DNA from: Thiomicrorhabdus sp.
Lineage (GTDB): Bacteria; Pseudomonadota; Gammaproteobacteria; Thiomicrospirales; Thiomicrospiraceae
Direction of reading: 5' to 3'
NCBI GenBank assembly: GCA_021648185.1
Contig: JAKITH010000053.1
Span: 1 to 7,303, forward strand
DNA length: 7,303 nucleotides
The first letter of the stretch is position 1. The number at the start of each line of letters is the position of its first letter. Below, piece after piece: positions 1-5,997 of this stretch. The notes under the pieces are model-generated. The model was not told the origin of the DNA. It ran no database searches and was given only the letters and a program-made list of their open reading frames with translations. The translations under genes were made by a program, and so were the position numbers.

Positions 1-188
1 GCCACTTTTGCAGCGTTATTATCAACTCCTAAGGCATTGGCTGCTAACGCACCACCAATCGCGGCTACAACGGTAATGGCATTTTTATCGGTCTCACGAG
101 TTTGCCCTGTATTGGTACAGGCTGAGGTTAAGCCTAGCACGCTGATAATGGCGGCTGTTCCGATGAGTTTTGAATTGATTTTTACCAT
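1..188 (-). CDS. Small lipoprotein of unknown function, 5' part only (runs off the window)
   Basis: Sixty-two codons are visible from an ATG at 188. The protein begins with a short basic stretch (MVKINSK), then a hydrophobic segment (about residues 8-20) and a lipobox LTSAC with the lipidated cysteine at residue 24, so it is a predicted lipoprotein exported by Sec and processed by signal peptidase II. After Cys24 comes a short polar stretch, then an Ala/Gly-rich segment (about residues 38-54, including AAIGGALAANALG). That segment resembles the glycine-zipper region found after the lipobox in YiaD/OmpA-family lipoproteins. That family link is only a suggestion, because the C-terminal domain lies outside the window. 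AGAGAA lies about 8 bases before the ATG and serves as a plausible ribosome binding site. The gene has its own candidate promoter at 233-261 and lies on the same strand as mgtE, 160 bases beyond the mgtE stop. Coding status and lipidation look good; the function is unknown. Confidence 0.75.
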   Translation of the reverse strand, partial: MVKINSKLIGTAAIISVLGLTSACTNTGQTRETDKNAITVVAAIGGALAANALGVDNNAAKV

Positions 189-232
189 GTTGGATTCTCT
201 TTTTGCTTTATAAAATGGTGCTACTTGAATTC

Positions 233-261
233 ATAATAAGGATTTACTTTATTAAATACAA
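233..261 (-). promoter_or_regulatory. Candidate sigma-70 promoter of the lipoprotein gene
   Basis: Read on the minus strand, TTGTAT (256-261) and TATTAT (233-238) are separated by 17 bases. The -10 matches the consensus at 5 of 6 positions and the -35 at 3 of 6. The predicted start near 226 leaves a leader of about 38 bases with an AGAGAA ribosome binding site. This is motif evidence only. Confidence 0.45.
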
Positions 262-348
262 GCGTATTAAGAGTGTTGTCATGTTGTTGTGGGGGTGTTT
301 AAAAATTATTCCCCCCCCTTATTGCTTTTTTCTATCTGCGGATTAGGG

Positions 349-1707
349 TTATAGTAATACAATCGTAGCGAGTCCTAAAAAGACAAAGAAGCCTATGGAG
401 TCGGTGACGGTGGTCAGCATAAGTCCAGACGCGAGTGCGGGATCAATTTTCATTCGCTGTAAAATAAGAGGGATCACCGCTCCTGCTAAAGCGGCCACTA
501 ATAGATTGATCATCATAGCTGTACCAAAAATAGCACTTAATGCCCAGTCATCAAATAAAAATAGTACTGCAATGGCGGTTACGGTGGCCCAAATTAAACC
601 ATTAAACAGTCCTACTGTGGCCTCTTTAATGAGCAGTGAGCGACTGTTGCTTTTGGCCAGTTTACCAGTGGCTAAGGCACGAATAACAATGGTGGCGGTT
701 TGTGTGCCGGCAATTCCGCCCATGCTGGCAATGATGGGCATTAAGATGGCCAGTGCCACGATTTGCTCGATGGTGGCATCAAACAGACTGATAACCATTG
801 AAGCAAAAATGGCGGTGAGTAAGTTAATGCCCAGCCAAAAGGTTCGGCGTTTTGCGGTACGGGTGGCGGGGGCAAAAATATCGTCCTCCTCATCCAGACC
901 CGCGCTGGCCATTTGAATGTGTTCGGCCTCTTCACGAATGATATCGACCACGTCATCAATGGTGATACGGCCTAAAATTTGATTATTTTCGTTAACGACC
1001 GCCGCAGAAATCAGGTCATTTTTTTCAAAAACATGCGCGACTTCTTTGGCAGGAAGGTAGCTTTGAATAGCAGGGGTATCGGTTTCTAATACCTCTTGAA
1101 CTAATTTATCTTCGTCATTTACCAGTAAGCTGGTCAGCTTTAAGGTGCCTACATAGTGGTCGTCACGGTCACGTACAAAGAGCTCGGCGGTGCTGTCAGG
1201 AAGTTCTCCCAGTTTGCGTAAGTAACGTAAAACAACCCCCAGTGTAATGTCAGCACGAATGGTAATGAAATCCATGCTCATTAATCCACCGGCGGTATCT
1301 TCAGGGTAGCTTAATGCGGTCTCAACAGCAATTCGTTCAACGGGTTCAAGTGAATCCAGTAGCGCTTGTTTGGCGCTGGGTTCCAAGGACTGTGCAATGT
1401 CGGTAATGTCATCGGCTTCTAAGTCGTCGGTGATTTTAGTGAGTTCATGGGTTTGTAATGACTCTAAAAGCTTAGCACGTACTTCGTCATTGGTATGGGT
1501 AAGTATCTCCCCTTGTTGCTCACTGTTTAAGCACTCCCATAAAATTTGACGCTCTTTGGGGGGGGTCGATTCCAGCAGTTCGGCAATTTCTTCAGGCACC
1601 AGGGAGGAGAGCAGGTCAGATACCTGATCAAGGTGTTGGCTGTTAACGGCTTGTAATAGCTGATCTGCCAGTTTGCTTTTTTCAATAACAGAGTGTTGTA
1701 CTGCCAT
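349..1707 (-). CDS. mgtE: Magnesium transporter MgtE
   Basis: This 452-residue protein has the usual MgtE length and order of parts. An acidic helical MgtE N domain (about residues 30-130) is followed by PEDTAGGLMS (135-144) at the entry to the tandem CBS domains (about 140-262). A linker leads to five membrane segments from about residue 291 to the end. The family signature PIIASMGGIAGTQT spans 324-337. An aspartate in TVTDSIGF (Asp436) corresponds to the pore Mg2+-binding aspartate known from Thermus MgtE. In that family the N and CBS domains sense cytosolic Mg2+ and close the inner-membrane pore when it is high. The start at 1707 follows GGAGGA by about 5 bases, a strong ribosome binding site. 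The gene looks monocistronic, with a candidate promoter at 1729-1759 and no clear intrinsic terminator after its stop. A run of eight C (minus strand, 1558-1565) encodes Thr-Pro-Pro near residues 48-50, and a one-base slip there would frameshift the protein. Confidence 0.96.
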   Translation of the reverse strand: MAVQHSVIEKSKLADQLLQAVNSQHLDQVSDLLSSLVPEEIAELLESTPPKERQILWECLNSEQQGEILTHTNDEVRAKLLESLQTHELTKITDDLEADDITDIAQSLEPSAKQALLDSLEPVERIAVETALSYPEDTAGGLMSMDFITIRADITLGVVLRYLRKLGELPDSTAELFVRDRDDHYVGTLKLTSLLVNDEDKLVQEVLETDTPAIQSYLPAKEVAHVFEKNDLISAAVVNENNQILGRITIDDVVDIIREEAEHIQMASAGLDEEDDIFAPATRTAKRRTFWLGINLLTAIFASMVISLFDATIEQIVALAILMPIIASMGGIAGTQTATIVIRALATGKLAKSNSRSLLIKEATVGLFNGLIWATVTAIAVLFLFDDWALSAIFGTAMMINLLVAALAGAVIPLILQRMKIDPALASGLMLTTVTDSIGFFVFLGLATIVLL

Positions 1708-1728
1708 ATTTTCCTCCGTCTACATAAA

Positions 1729-1759
1729 ATTATACTCAGGCGTTATTGTAGCAGGACAA
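1729..1759 (-). promoter_or_regulatory. Candidate promoter of mgtE
   Basis: A perfect TATAAT lies at 1729-1734 on the minus strand, giving a very short leader (start near 1722) that still contains the GGAGGA ribosome binding site. The best -35-like element, TTGTCC at 1754-1759, is 19 bases away, which is long. An alternative is an extended -10, TGC-TACAAT (TACAAT at 1745-1750), with a weak TTACCA upstream. I cannot choose between them from sequence. No Mg2+-sensing M-box-like leader is visible. Confidence 0.4.
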
Positions 1760-1861
1760 CGGGCGGTGGTAAGGGGGAAACGGCTGGGTGATATGAATTT
1801 AATTGGGTAAGAGAAGTAAGGTGGAAGTGAGTTGATGAATATTAGAGGATCTTAAGCGTTA

Positions 1862-1893
1862 TATTCGCTTAGGGTATTTAACCTAAGCGAATA
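1862..1893 (-). terminator. Perfect 12-bp hairpin just after hpf (terminator-like, no U-tract)
   Basis: TATTCGCTTAGG (1862-1873) and CCTAAGCGAATA (1882-1893) are perfect reverse complements around an 8-base loop. The hairpin begins 10 bases after the hpf stop codon. It is not followed by a T-run on the minus strand, so it is not a classical intrinsic terminator. It may instead stop exonucleases at the hpf 3' end, act with Rho, or bind a protein. A third, imperfect copy of the arm (CTTAAGCG, 1851-1858) lies directly beside it and could pair with the CGCTTAGG arm. Confidence 0.5.
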
Positions 1894-1903
1894 AAGTGGG
1901 TGT

Positions 1904-2236
1904 TTAGGCTTCTTCAACGGCCATGTGTTTTACACCACCCGATTTGCGGTTATGGTTACTGATTTTTTCTTTGTGTTTGATGATTTGTCGATCAAGTTTG
2001 TCGACTAATCCATCAATTGAGGCATACATATCTTCGGTTTGGTGCTGGGCAAATAGATCGGCACCAGAGACATGAACCGTAGCTTCGGCTTTTTGAGATT
2101 TTTTTTCAACGGCTAGAATGACGTGAACATTGGTCACATGATCAAAGTGACGTTCTATTTTTTCTAACTTTTCCGTTGTGTAAGTACGAAGTGCTTCGGT
2201 GATGTCAACATGATGGCCTGTAATATTAATTTGCAT
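1904..2236 (-). CDS. hpf: Ribosome hibernation promoting factor, short form
   Basis: This 110-residue protein has the beta-alpha-beta-beta-beta-alpha pattern of the HPF/YfiA family. It closely follows E. coli Hpf: MQINITGHHVDITEALR at the start, VEKKSQKAEATVHVSG in the middle and EDMYASIDGLVDKLDRQ (69-83) followed by KHKEK near the end. Hpf binds the 30S decoding region and, with RMF in gammaproteobacteria, drives 70S ribosomes into inactive dimers in stationary phase or starvation. It is about 15 residues longer than E. coli Hpf because of a short polar tail after the KHKEK region, but lacks the long C-terminal dimerisation domain of long-form HPF. The ATG at 2236 follows GGAG by 9 bases. 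In E. coli hpf lies directly after rpoN in the lpt region; here rpoN is absent, and hpf has its own extended -10 promoter and leader hairpin. Confidence 0.95.
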   Translation of the reverse strand: MQINITGHHVDITEALRTYTTEKLEKIERHFDHVTNVHVILAVEKKSQKAEATVHVSGADLFAQHQTEDMYASIDGLVDKLDRQIIKHKEKISNHNRKSGGVKHMAVEEA

Positions 2237-2275
2237 TGTGAATCGCTCCTTTATGTAGTTTTTTTTGCGATATAG

Positions 2276-2304
2276 GTTGGTTTAATCGGTACAAAAAAAC
2301 CAAC
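2276..2304 (-). other. Stem-loop at the predicted 5' end of the hpf mRNA
   Basis: GTTGGTTT and AAACCAAC form a perfect 8-bp stem (2276-2283 with 2297-2304) around a 13-base loop. With transcription predicted to start near 2309, the hairpin would sit within about five bases of the mRNA 5' end, about 40 bases before the hpf start codon. A 5' stem-loop of this kind can protect an mRNA from 5'-end-dependent decay. It is not followed by a U-run in the hpf direction, so it does not look like an attenuator. The role is inferred. Confidence 0.45.
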
Positions 2305-2315
2305 TCTTGAGTTCG

Positions 2316-2343
2316 ATTATACCACCGAGATTATGAATTTGAA
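2316..2343 (-). promoter_or_regulatory. Extended -10 promoter of hpf
   Basis: On the minus strand TGG-TATAAT gives a perfect -10 (2316-2321) with the TGn extension. A moderate -35, TTCAAA (2338-2343, 4 of 6 matches), lies 16 bases upstream. The predicted start near 2309 gives a leader of about 73 bases. It is the best promoter match in the window. It suggests hpf can be made independently of the lpt operon. Read-through from lptB also remains possible, because no terminator is visible between them. Confidence 0.6.
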
Positions 2344-2427
2344 CAAAAAATATAGGCTACGATGGATAGGGGGGGGAGAAAATTTAGAGGATGTTTGTTT
2401 CGACTCTTTTTTGCTGCAAGGTGAGGC

Positions 2428-3150
2428 TTATTTAAAGTCATCGCCTAGGTAGACGCGTTTTACCTCGGGATGTTCTAGAATCTCTTGGGGGGTGCCTGTT
2501 GCTAAGATGGTTCCATTATGCAGTATATAGGCATGGTCGCACACGCCTAAAATTTCTCGTACATTGTGGTCGGTAATTAAGACCCCTATATTTTTTTCTT
2601 TTAGGTGCAAAATAATGCTTTGAATGTCTTTGACTGAGATGGGATCTACGCCGGCAAACGGTTCATCCAGTAAAATAAATCGAGGCTCCATGGCTAACGC
2701 ACGGGCAATTTCAACTCGGCGTCGTTCCCCACCAGAAAGGGCTTGTCCAGGTTGCTCTAAAATGTGCCCTATTTGTAAGTCATCAATGAGTTTTTGAAAA
2801 ATGGTCGCTCTTTGGTCTCGATTGAGTTCTGGACGCATTTCTAATATGGCGTTAATGTTTTCAGCAACGGTGAGCTTGCGAAAGACTGAGGCTTCTTGTG
2901 GCAGGTAGCCAACGCCCAATTTAGCGCGTTTATGAATGGGAAGGTCGGTAATCTCTTGTTCGTCAATAAAAATATGACCCGCATCATTTGCAACCAGCCC
3001 GGTCATCATATAAAAGGTGGTGGTTTTTCCAGCCCCATTGGGGCCAAGTAAGCCAACAACTTGCCCGCTGTAGACATCAATATCAACCGAGGTGACGACT
3101 TGTCTTTTTTTGTAGCTTTTTGCAAGACCACGGGCATAAAAATGTGCCAT
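2428..3150 (-). CDS. lptB: LPS export ABC transporter ATPase LptB
   Basis: LptB is the cytosolic ATPase of the LptB2FGC complex, which extracts LPS from the inner membrane and pushes it onto the Lpt bridge. The 240-residue protein has every ABC ATPase element: Walker A GPNGAGKT (36-43), Q-loop Gln85, signature LSGGE (138-142), Walker B with Asp162 and catalytic Glu163, D-loop AGVDP (166-170) and H-loop His195. The numbering of Glu163 and His195 is the same as in E. coli LptB. The SVFRKLTV stretch after the Q-loop, which contacts LptF/LptG in that protein, is also conserved. The start at 3150 is preferred over an upstream in-frame ATG at 3198. It gives the family N-terminus, lies 4 bases after the lptA stop and has AAGGA 8 bases upstream. 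It is the last gene of the yrbG-kdsC-lptCAB operon. LptF, LptG and LptD are not in the window. Confidence 0.97.
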   Translation of the reverse strand: MAHFYARGLAKSYKKRQVVTSVDIDVYSGQVVGLLGPNGAGKTTTFYMMTGLVANDAGHIFIDEQEITDLPIHKRAKLGVGYLPQEASVFRKLTVAENINAILEMRPELNRDQRATIFQKLIDDLQIGHILEQPGQALSGGERRRVEIARALAMEPRFILLDEPFAGVDPISVKDIQSIILHLKEKNIGVLITDHNVREILGVCDHAYILHNGTILATGTPQEILEHPEVKRVYLGDDFK

Positions 3151-3154
3151 TTTC

Positions 3155-3706
3155 TTATTCCTTATTGTCCGAGGATGTTTTTGGCGTGGCAGGGTCAAAG
3201 GTCACGGATACACGGTCTTGACCGTCCTTGCTTCCTTTTGCCATTAGGGTTTGTTTGCTCACGTCGTAAAAAATATTACTGCCCGTAATGGTGTGTTTTC
3301 CGGGCTGTTTTACTTGGGCGTTGCCAGAGAGCAAGATGGTTTTGTATTCGGTATTGTAGTGTATTAAATTGGCTTGACCGTTAATCCAGCTTTGGTCTAC
3401 TTGGCTAAAGCGTTTAAATTTGGCGGGCGCACCATAGGCTTTAACCATCTCAAGCTGGCCATTAGGGTGGCTAATGGTCACGGTATCGCCACTTAGCTCT
3501 AGGCTGCCTTGTTGTATATGGACGTTACCCGTATAGGTACTGATCCCTGTTTGTTCTTGTACTTCTAAGCGGTCTGCGGTGATGTGAATGGGTTGCTCTT
3601 CATCTGGAACGGTCGATTCGGCTTGGGTGATTTGGCTAAATAGGCTCAAAAAACATAGAGTACAGAAGATGAAAAGAGGGCGATAGTGTGTGTTGATTGA
3701 TTGCAT
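3155..3706 (-). CDS. lptA: Periplasmic LPS bridge protein LptA
   Basis: LptA monomers stack into the periplasmic filament that carries LPS from LptC to LptD. From the ATG at 3706 the protein has 183 residues, matching the family length (about 185). It begins with a signal peptide (residues 1-29, cleavage after TQA, no lipobox), then an OstA/LptA beta-jellyroll domain starting at QPIHITADRLEVQEQTG and continuing through repeated short beta strands (STYTGNVHIQQG, LELSGDTVTI, ILLSGNAQV). An in-frame ATG at 3772 would add 22 residues before the signal peptide and overlap lptC by 53 bases, so I reject it. No good Shine-Dalgarno sequence precedes the chosen ATG; it starts 13 bases after the lptC stop, so coupled translation is likely. 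The tail after the jellyroll is polar (TPKTSSDNKE). Confidence 0.93.
   Translation of the reverse strand: MQSINTHYRPLFIFCTLCFLSLFSQITQAESTVPDEEQPIHITADRLEVQEQTGISTYTGNVHIQQGSLELSGDTVTISHPNGQLEMVKAYGAPAKFKRFSQVDQSWINGQANLIHYNTEYKTILLSGNAQVKQPGKHTITGSNIFYDVSKQTLMAKGSKDGQDRVSVTFDPATPKTSSDNKE
3159..3163 (-). promoter_or_regulatory. Ribosome binding site that sets the lptB start
   Basis: AAGGA on the minus strand lies within the last lptA codons, 8 bases before the lptB ATG at 3150. The longer alternative lptB start at 3198 would lie inside the lptA coding region and would give an N-terminal tail not seen in the family. Confidence 0.65.
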
Positions 3707-3719
3707 GGCGGTGGTCTTT

Positions 3720-4328
3720 TTATGGGGCACTGGATGCGTTGATTGTGTTTGCTTGGTAGGTGCTTTGTACATTGGACATTAATTGGAATTGGCCATTTTC
3801 TAAGTTTGCATGAAGGCCAATCCCCGTGGTCACACTACCTGCTTGGGTTAGCGTAATTGTATCACGGCTTAACAGTTCTGCTTGGCTTGCATTGTAGGTT
3901 AAGTTTTGGGTATGCAATGTACTGGGAGCGCTCGGTGATAGGGTGTTATCATCTGTGATTTGGTATTGTGTTATTTTTACATCGCCAGAGAGTTGAATTG
4001 CTTCATCGTTTACGGTTTTACCCGTTTGACTGCGAATAATGGTCACGGTTGTTGGAGTCGTTAAGGTAATAATGGGTTGGGTGAACTGGCTGAGTTGGGT
4101 GGTTTTGTTGTAGTGCCATGTGGCGGTTTTAATCGTGTGTTGCTTTTGTGGCTGGTCACGGGAGAACTCCCATGTGGTGCTTTGCGTGGTGCTCCAGTGA
4201 TAGAGCGCTGATGCATCGTCGGTTGTGGTTGGAGGTGGCGTGGCTTGGTCTGTTTGGTTAATCATCCAGAGCGCAACCAGTCCTAGAGTGAGGGTGAAGA
4301 GCGTGATGCGAAGGGTGGATAAGCGCAT
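3720..4328 (-). CDS. lptC: LPS export protein LptC (threonine-rich, divergent)
   Basis: LptC is the bitopic inner-membrane subunit that receives LPS from LptB2FG and passes it to LptA. The 202-residue protein (E. coli LptC is 191) has a short cytosolic start, a single membrane segment (about residues 6-23, ending LVALWMI), then a periplasmic region of alternating beta strands typical of the LptC jellyroll. Sequence conservation is low, as is common for LptC, so the call rests on architecture and on its place between kdsC and lptA. Composition is unusual: about 40 of 202 residues are threonine, and glutamine and asparagine are also frequent. The ATG at 4328 is 6 bases after the kdsC stop, with no recognisable Shine-Dalgarno sequence, which points to translational coupling. 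The reading frame is intact. Confidence 0.88.
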   Translation of the reverse strand: MRLSTLRITLFTLTLGLVALWMINQTDQATPPPTTTDDASALYHWSTTQSTTWEFSRDQPQKQHTIKTATWHYNKTTQLSQFTQPIITLTTPTTVTIIRSQTGKTVNDEAIQLSGDVKITQYQITDDNTLSPSAPSTLHTQNLTYNASQAELLSRDTITLTQAGSVTTGIGLHANLENGQFQLMSNVQSTYQANTINASSAP

Positions 4329-4334
4329 GTGAGG

Positions 4335-4877
4335 CTAGATGGTGTCTCTTAAAAAGAAGTCCATGTGTTGTTGCCAACTGTCTTGTGAGCGCATAATAAT
4401 TTCGCAAGCTTCTCTGACACAGCCTTTTCCGCCATTAAAAGGGGAGACATAATCCACTCTTGATTTCACTTCATCGTCCCCATCGGCAGGGGTAATTGCG
4501 AGACCAATACGAATTAGGATTGGGAGGTCTAAAATATCGTCCCCAATATAGGCAATTTCATCTAACGAGAGGTTGAGATCTTCAACGAGCTTCAAAAAAG
4601 TAGGGAGCTTATCGGGTATGCCTTGATAAACATGCTTTACCTTTAAATCGTTCATTCGATTGGTCACCAGTTGAGATTTTCTGCCCGTAATAATGGCTAT
4701 ATCAACCTGACTTTTTTGCAACAGAACCATACCGTGACCATCTCGGGTATGGAAGGCTTTATGTTCTTGGCCGTCTTCGCTGTAAATGAGCATGTTGTTG
4801 GTGAGAACGCCATCCACATCTAAAATCAGCAGTTTAATTTTTTGGGCTTTTTGAGCAATTTCTTCTGAGATGAGCAT
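4335..4877 (-). CDS. kdsC: 3-deoxy-D-manno-octulosonate 8-phosphate phosphatase KdsC
   Basis: KdsC is a cytosolic C0-type HAD phosphatase that removes phosphate from Kdo-8-phosphate, giving Kdo for the LPS inner core. The 180 residues contain all HAD motifs: DVDGVLT with nucleophile Asp20 and general acid/base Asp22, motif II ITGR (63-66), the motif III lysine in PDK (Lys90), and motif IV IGDDILD (111-117). The C-terminal NGGKGCVREACEIIM stretch is the KdsC tail that reaches the active site of the neighbouring subunit in the tetramer. The ATG at 4877 has AGGA 8 bases upstream. The gene lies between yrbG and lptC. In E. coli kdsD, which makes the arabinose-5-phosphate used two steps earlier, lies between yrbG and kdsC; here only 22 bases separate those two genes. 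Confidence 0.95.
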   Translation of the reverse strand: MLISEEIAQKAQKIKLLILDVDGVLTNNMLIYSEDGQEHKAFHTRDGHGMVLLQKSQVDIAIITGRKSQLVTNRMNDLKVKHVYQGIPDKLPTFLKLVEDLNLSLDEIAYIGDDILDLPILIRIGLAITPADGDDEVKSRVDYVSPFNGGKGCVREACEIIMRSQDSWQQHMDFFLRDTI

Positions 4878-4899
4878 GGGGTTTATCCTAGTTTCGAGG

Positions 4900-5889
4900 T
4901 TATGTTCCAGTGGTTCGTAAATAAACCATCGCTAAATATGCCACAAAACCAAACGTAAGTAAAAGCCCTTTTGGCGTATCAATGACTGCTTTGCCTTTTC
5001 GGGGCAGCGCAAACAGTAACATAATAAGGGTAAATCCAAGCATGACGGGCATGTCGATGGATAAAATTTCGGGTTCAAGCATGGAAGGTGCGAGTAGGGC
5101 AGGGACAGCCAATACCGCTAAAATATTAAATAAGTTAGAGCCAACAATGTTACCAATCATTAAATCGGCTTCCTTTTTACGAGCCGCAGCAATGGCGGCG
5201 GCCAGTTCAGGCAAGCTCGTGCCGACGGCAATAATGGTTAAGCCAATAACTACCTCAGAAATACCAAACGTTTGCGCAATATCGACCGCGCCCCAAACCA
5301 TCATTTTGGCGCTGATCATTAAAATAATTAAGCCGCCAATGAGGTAAATAATACTTTTGTTCTTGGTGAGTTCAGGCGACTCCCCCACCTCTTCGAGCGT
5401 TTCTTGGGCAAGAGGATCTTTTGGGTCAATGGCTTTATTGGCTTTAATCATCCATCCCATGGTTAAAATGAGAGCGACCACCAAGATAATGCCGTCCATA
5501 AAGCCAAGTTCACCGTCTAAAACGAGTGCATAAGCCCCTAAGGAGATGGCCAGTAAGATAGGCAGTTCTCTTTTGAGTATGGATGATTTGACAACAATGG
5601 GAGCAATGAGTGCGGCCACTCCTAATACCAGTGCGATGTTCGCAATATTGGAACCCACGGCATTTCCGACAGCCAGTCCCGGGCTGCCGTCTAAAGAAGC
5701 AAGAACAGCCACCACGATTTCAGGCATAGAGGTTCCAAATCCTAAAACAACGACCCCTATGATAAGGGGGGATATTTTCATGTGCAGAGAGATGCTGGCG
5801 GCACCGTCAATAAAAATATCTGAACTCCACACGAGCAATGCGAGCCCAATAAGAAGTACGATGCTGGGGATAAGGAGAGTGCTTTCCAT
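4900..5889 (-). CDS. yrbG: Calcium/sodium antiporter, CaCA family (YrbG-like)
   Basis: This is an inner-membrane cation antiporter of the Na+/Ca2+ exchanger superfamily, 329 residues (E. coli YrbG is 325), with about ten membrane segments in two inverted halves. Both alpha repeats are intact: GFGTSMPE (50-57) with GNAVGSNIAN (75-84), and AVGTSLPE (221-228) with GNIVGSNLFN (246-255). The glutamates in the two PE motifs are the family's ion-binding acids. A charged loop (about 150-178), rich in acidic residues, links the halves. The ATG at 5889 gives an N-terminus that aligns with the family, but the preceding bases lack a Shine-Dalgarno sequence and instead carry small dyads. It is the first gene of the lpt operon and is read divergently from the DUF72-like gene and mlaF. 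Its physiological role in LPS gene clusters is not established. Confidence 0.94.
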   Translation of the reverse strand: MESTLLIPSIVLLIGLALLVWSSDIFIDGAASISLHMKISPLIIGVVVLGFGTSMPEIVVAVLASLDGSPGLAVGNAVGSNIANIALVLGVAALIAPIVVKSSILKRELPILLAISLGAYALVLDGELGFMDGIILVVALILTMGWMIKANKAIDPKDPLAQETLEEVGESPELTKNKSIIYLIGGLIILMISAKMMVWGAVDIAQTFGISEVVIGLTIIAVGTSLPELAAAIAAARKKEADLMIGNIVGSNLFNILAVLAVPALLAPSMLEPEILSIDMPVMLGFTLIMLLFALPRKGKAVIDTPKGLLLTFGFVAYLAMVYLRTTGT

Positions 5890-5890
5890 A

Positions 5891-5914
5891 GGTAAAATTA
5901 CCGCTTAATTTAAG
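5891..5914. repeat. Two adjacent small dyads in the yrbG leader
   Basis: GGTAAAATTACC (5891-5902, 5-bp arms around AA) and CTTAATTTAAG (5904-5914, 5-bp arms around T) lie side by side just before the yrbG start codon, where a ribosome binding site would be expected. They could be operator half-sites or could affect translation. With so many A/T bases, chance is also a fair explanation. Confidence 0.3.
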
Positions 5915-5939
5915 GGGGAGTTAAAAAAAAAGTGACATG

Positions 5940-5945
5940 ATTATA
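5940..5945 (-). promoter_or_regulatory. -10 element of the yrbG-kdsC-lptCAB operon promoter
   Basis: A perfect TATAAT on the minus strand lies 50 bases before the yrbG ATG, giving a predicted transcript start near 5933 and a leader of about 44 bases. The -35 region is only a T-rich stretch around 5963-5969, with no clear TTGACA-like hexamer. This is the only convincing promoter element seen upstream of the five-gene operon, and no promoter stands out within it. Confidence 0.5.
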
Positions 5946-5997
5946 GCGGAACTCGAAAGGAAATAAAAAATCTTTATGGCTTATGTGGCGTAACGTT

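Noticed and set aside
291..318. G5...C8 pairing as a terminator after mgtE
   Set aside because: The stem is possible but the loop is about 15 bases and no T-run follows on the minus strand; the T-rich stretch lies on the plus-strand side, where no incoming gene exists.
395..916. Long open frame on the plus strand opposite mgtE
   Set aside because: It is antisense to the well-supported MgtE membrane domain, has no ribosome binding site of note and a low-complexity Ala/Ser-rich product typical of a shadow frame.
1708..1903. Mg2+ riboswitch (M-box or mgtA-type leader) before mgtE
   Set aside because: The best promoter leaves a leader of only about 15 bases, and the rest of the gap shows no extended paired structure apart from the hairpin next to hpf.
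3151..3198. Longer lptB start adding 16 residues
   Set aside because: The extension is not seen in LptB, overlaps lptA, and the ATG at 3150 has AAGGA at 8 bases and gives E. coli-like numbering of catalytic residues.
3707..3772. Longer lptA start adding 22 residues
   Set aside because: It would bury the signal peptide behind a polar tail and overlap lptC by 53 bases.
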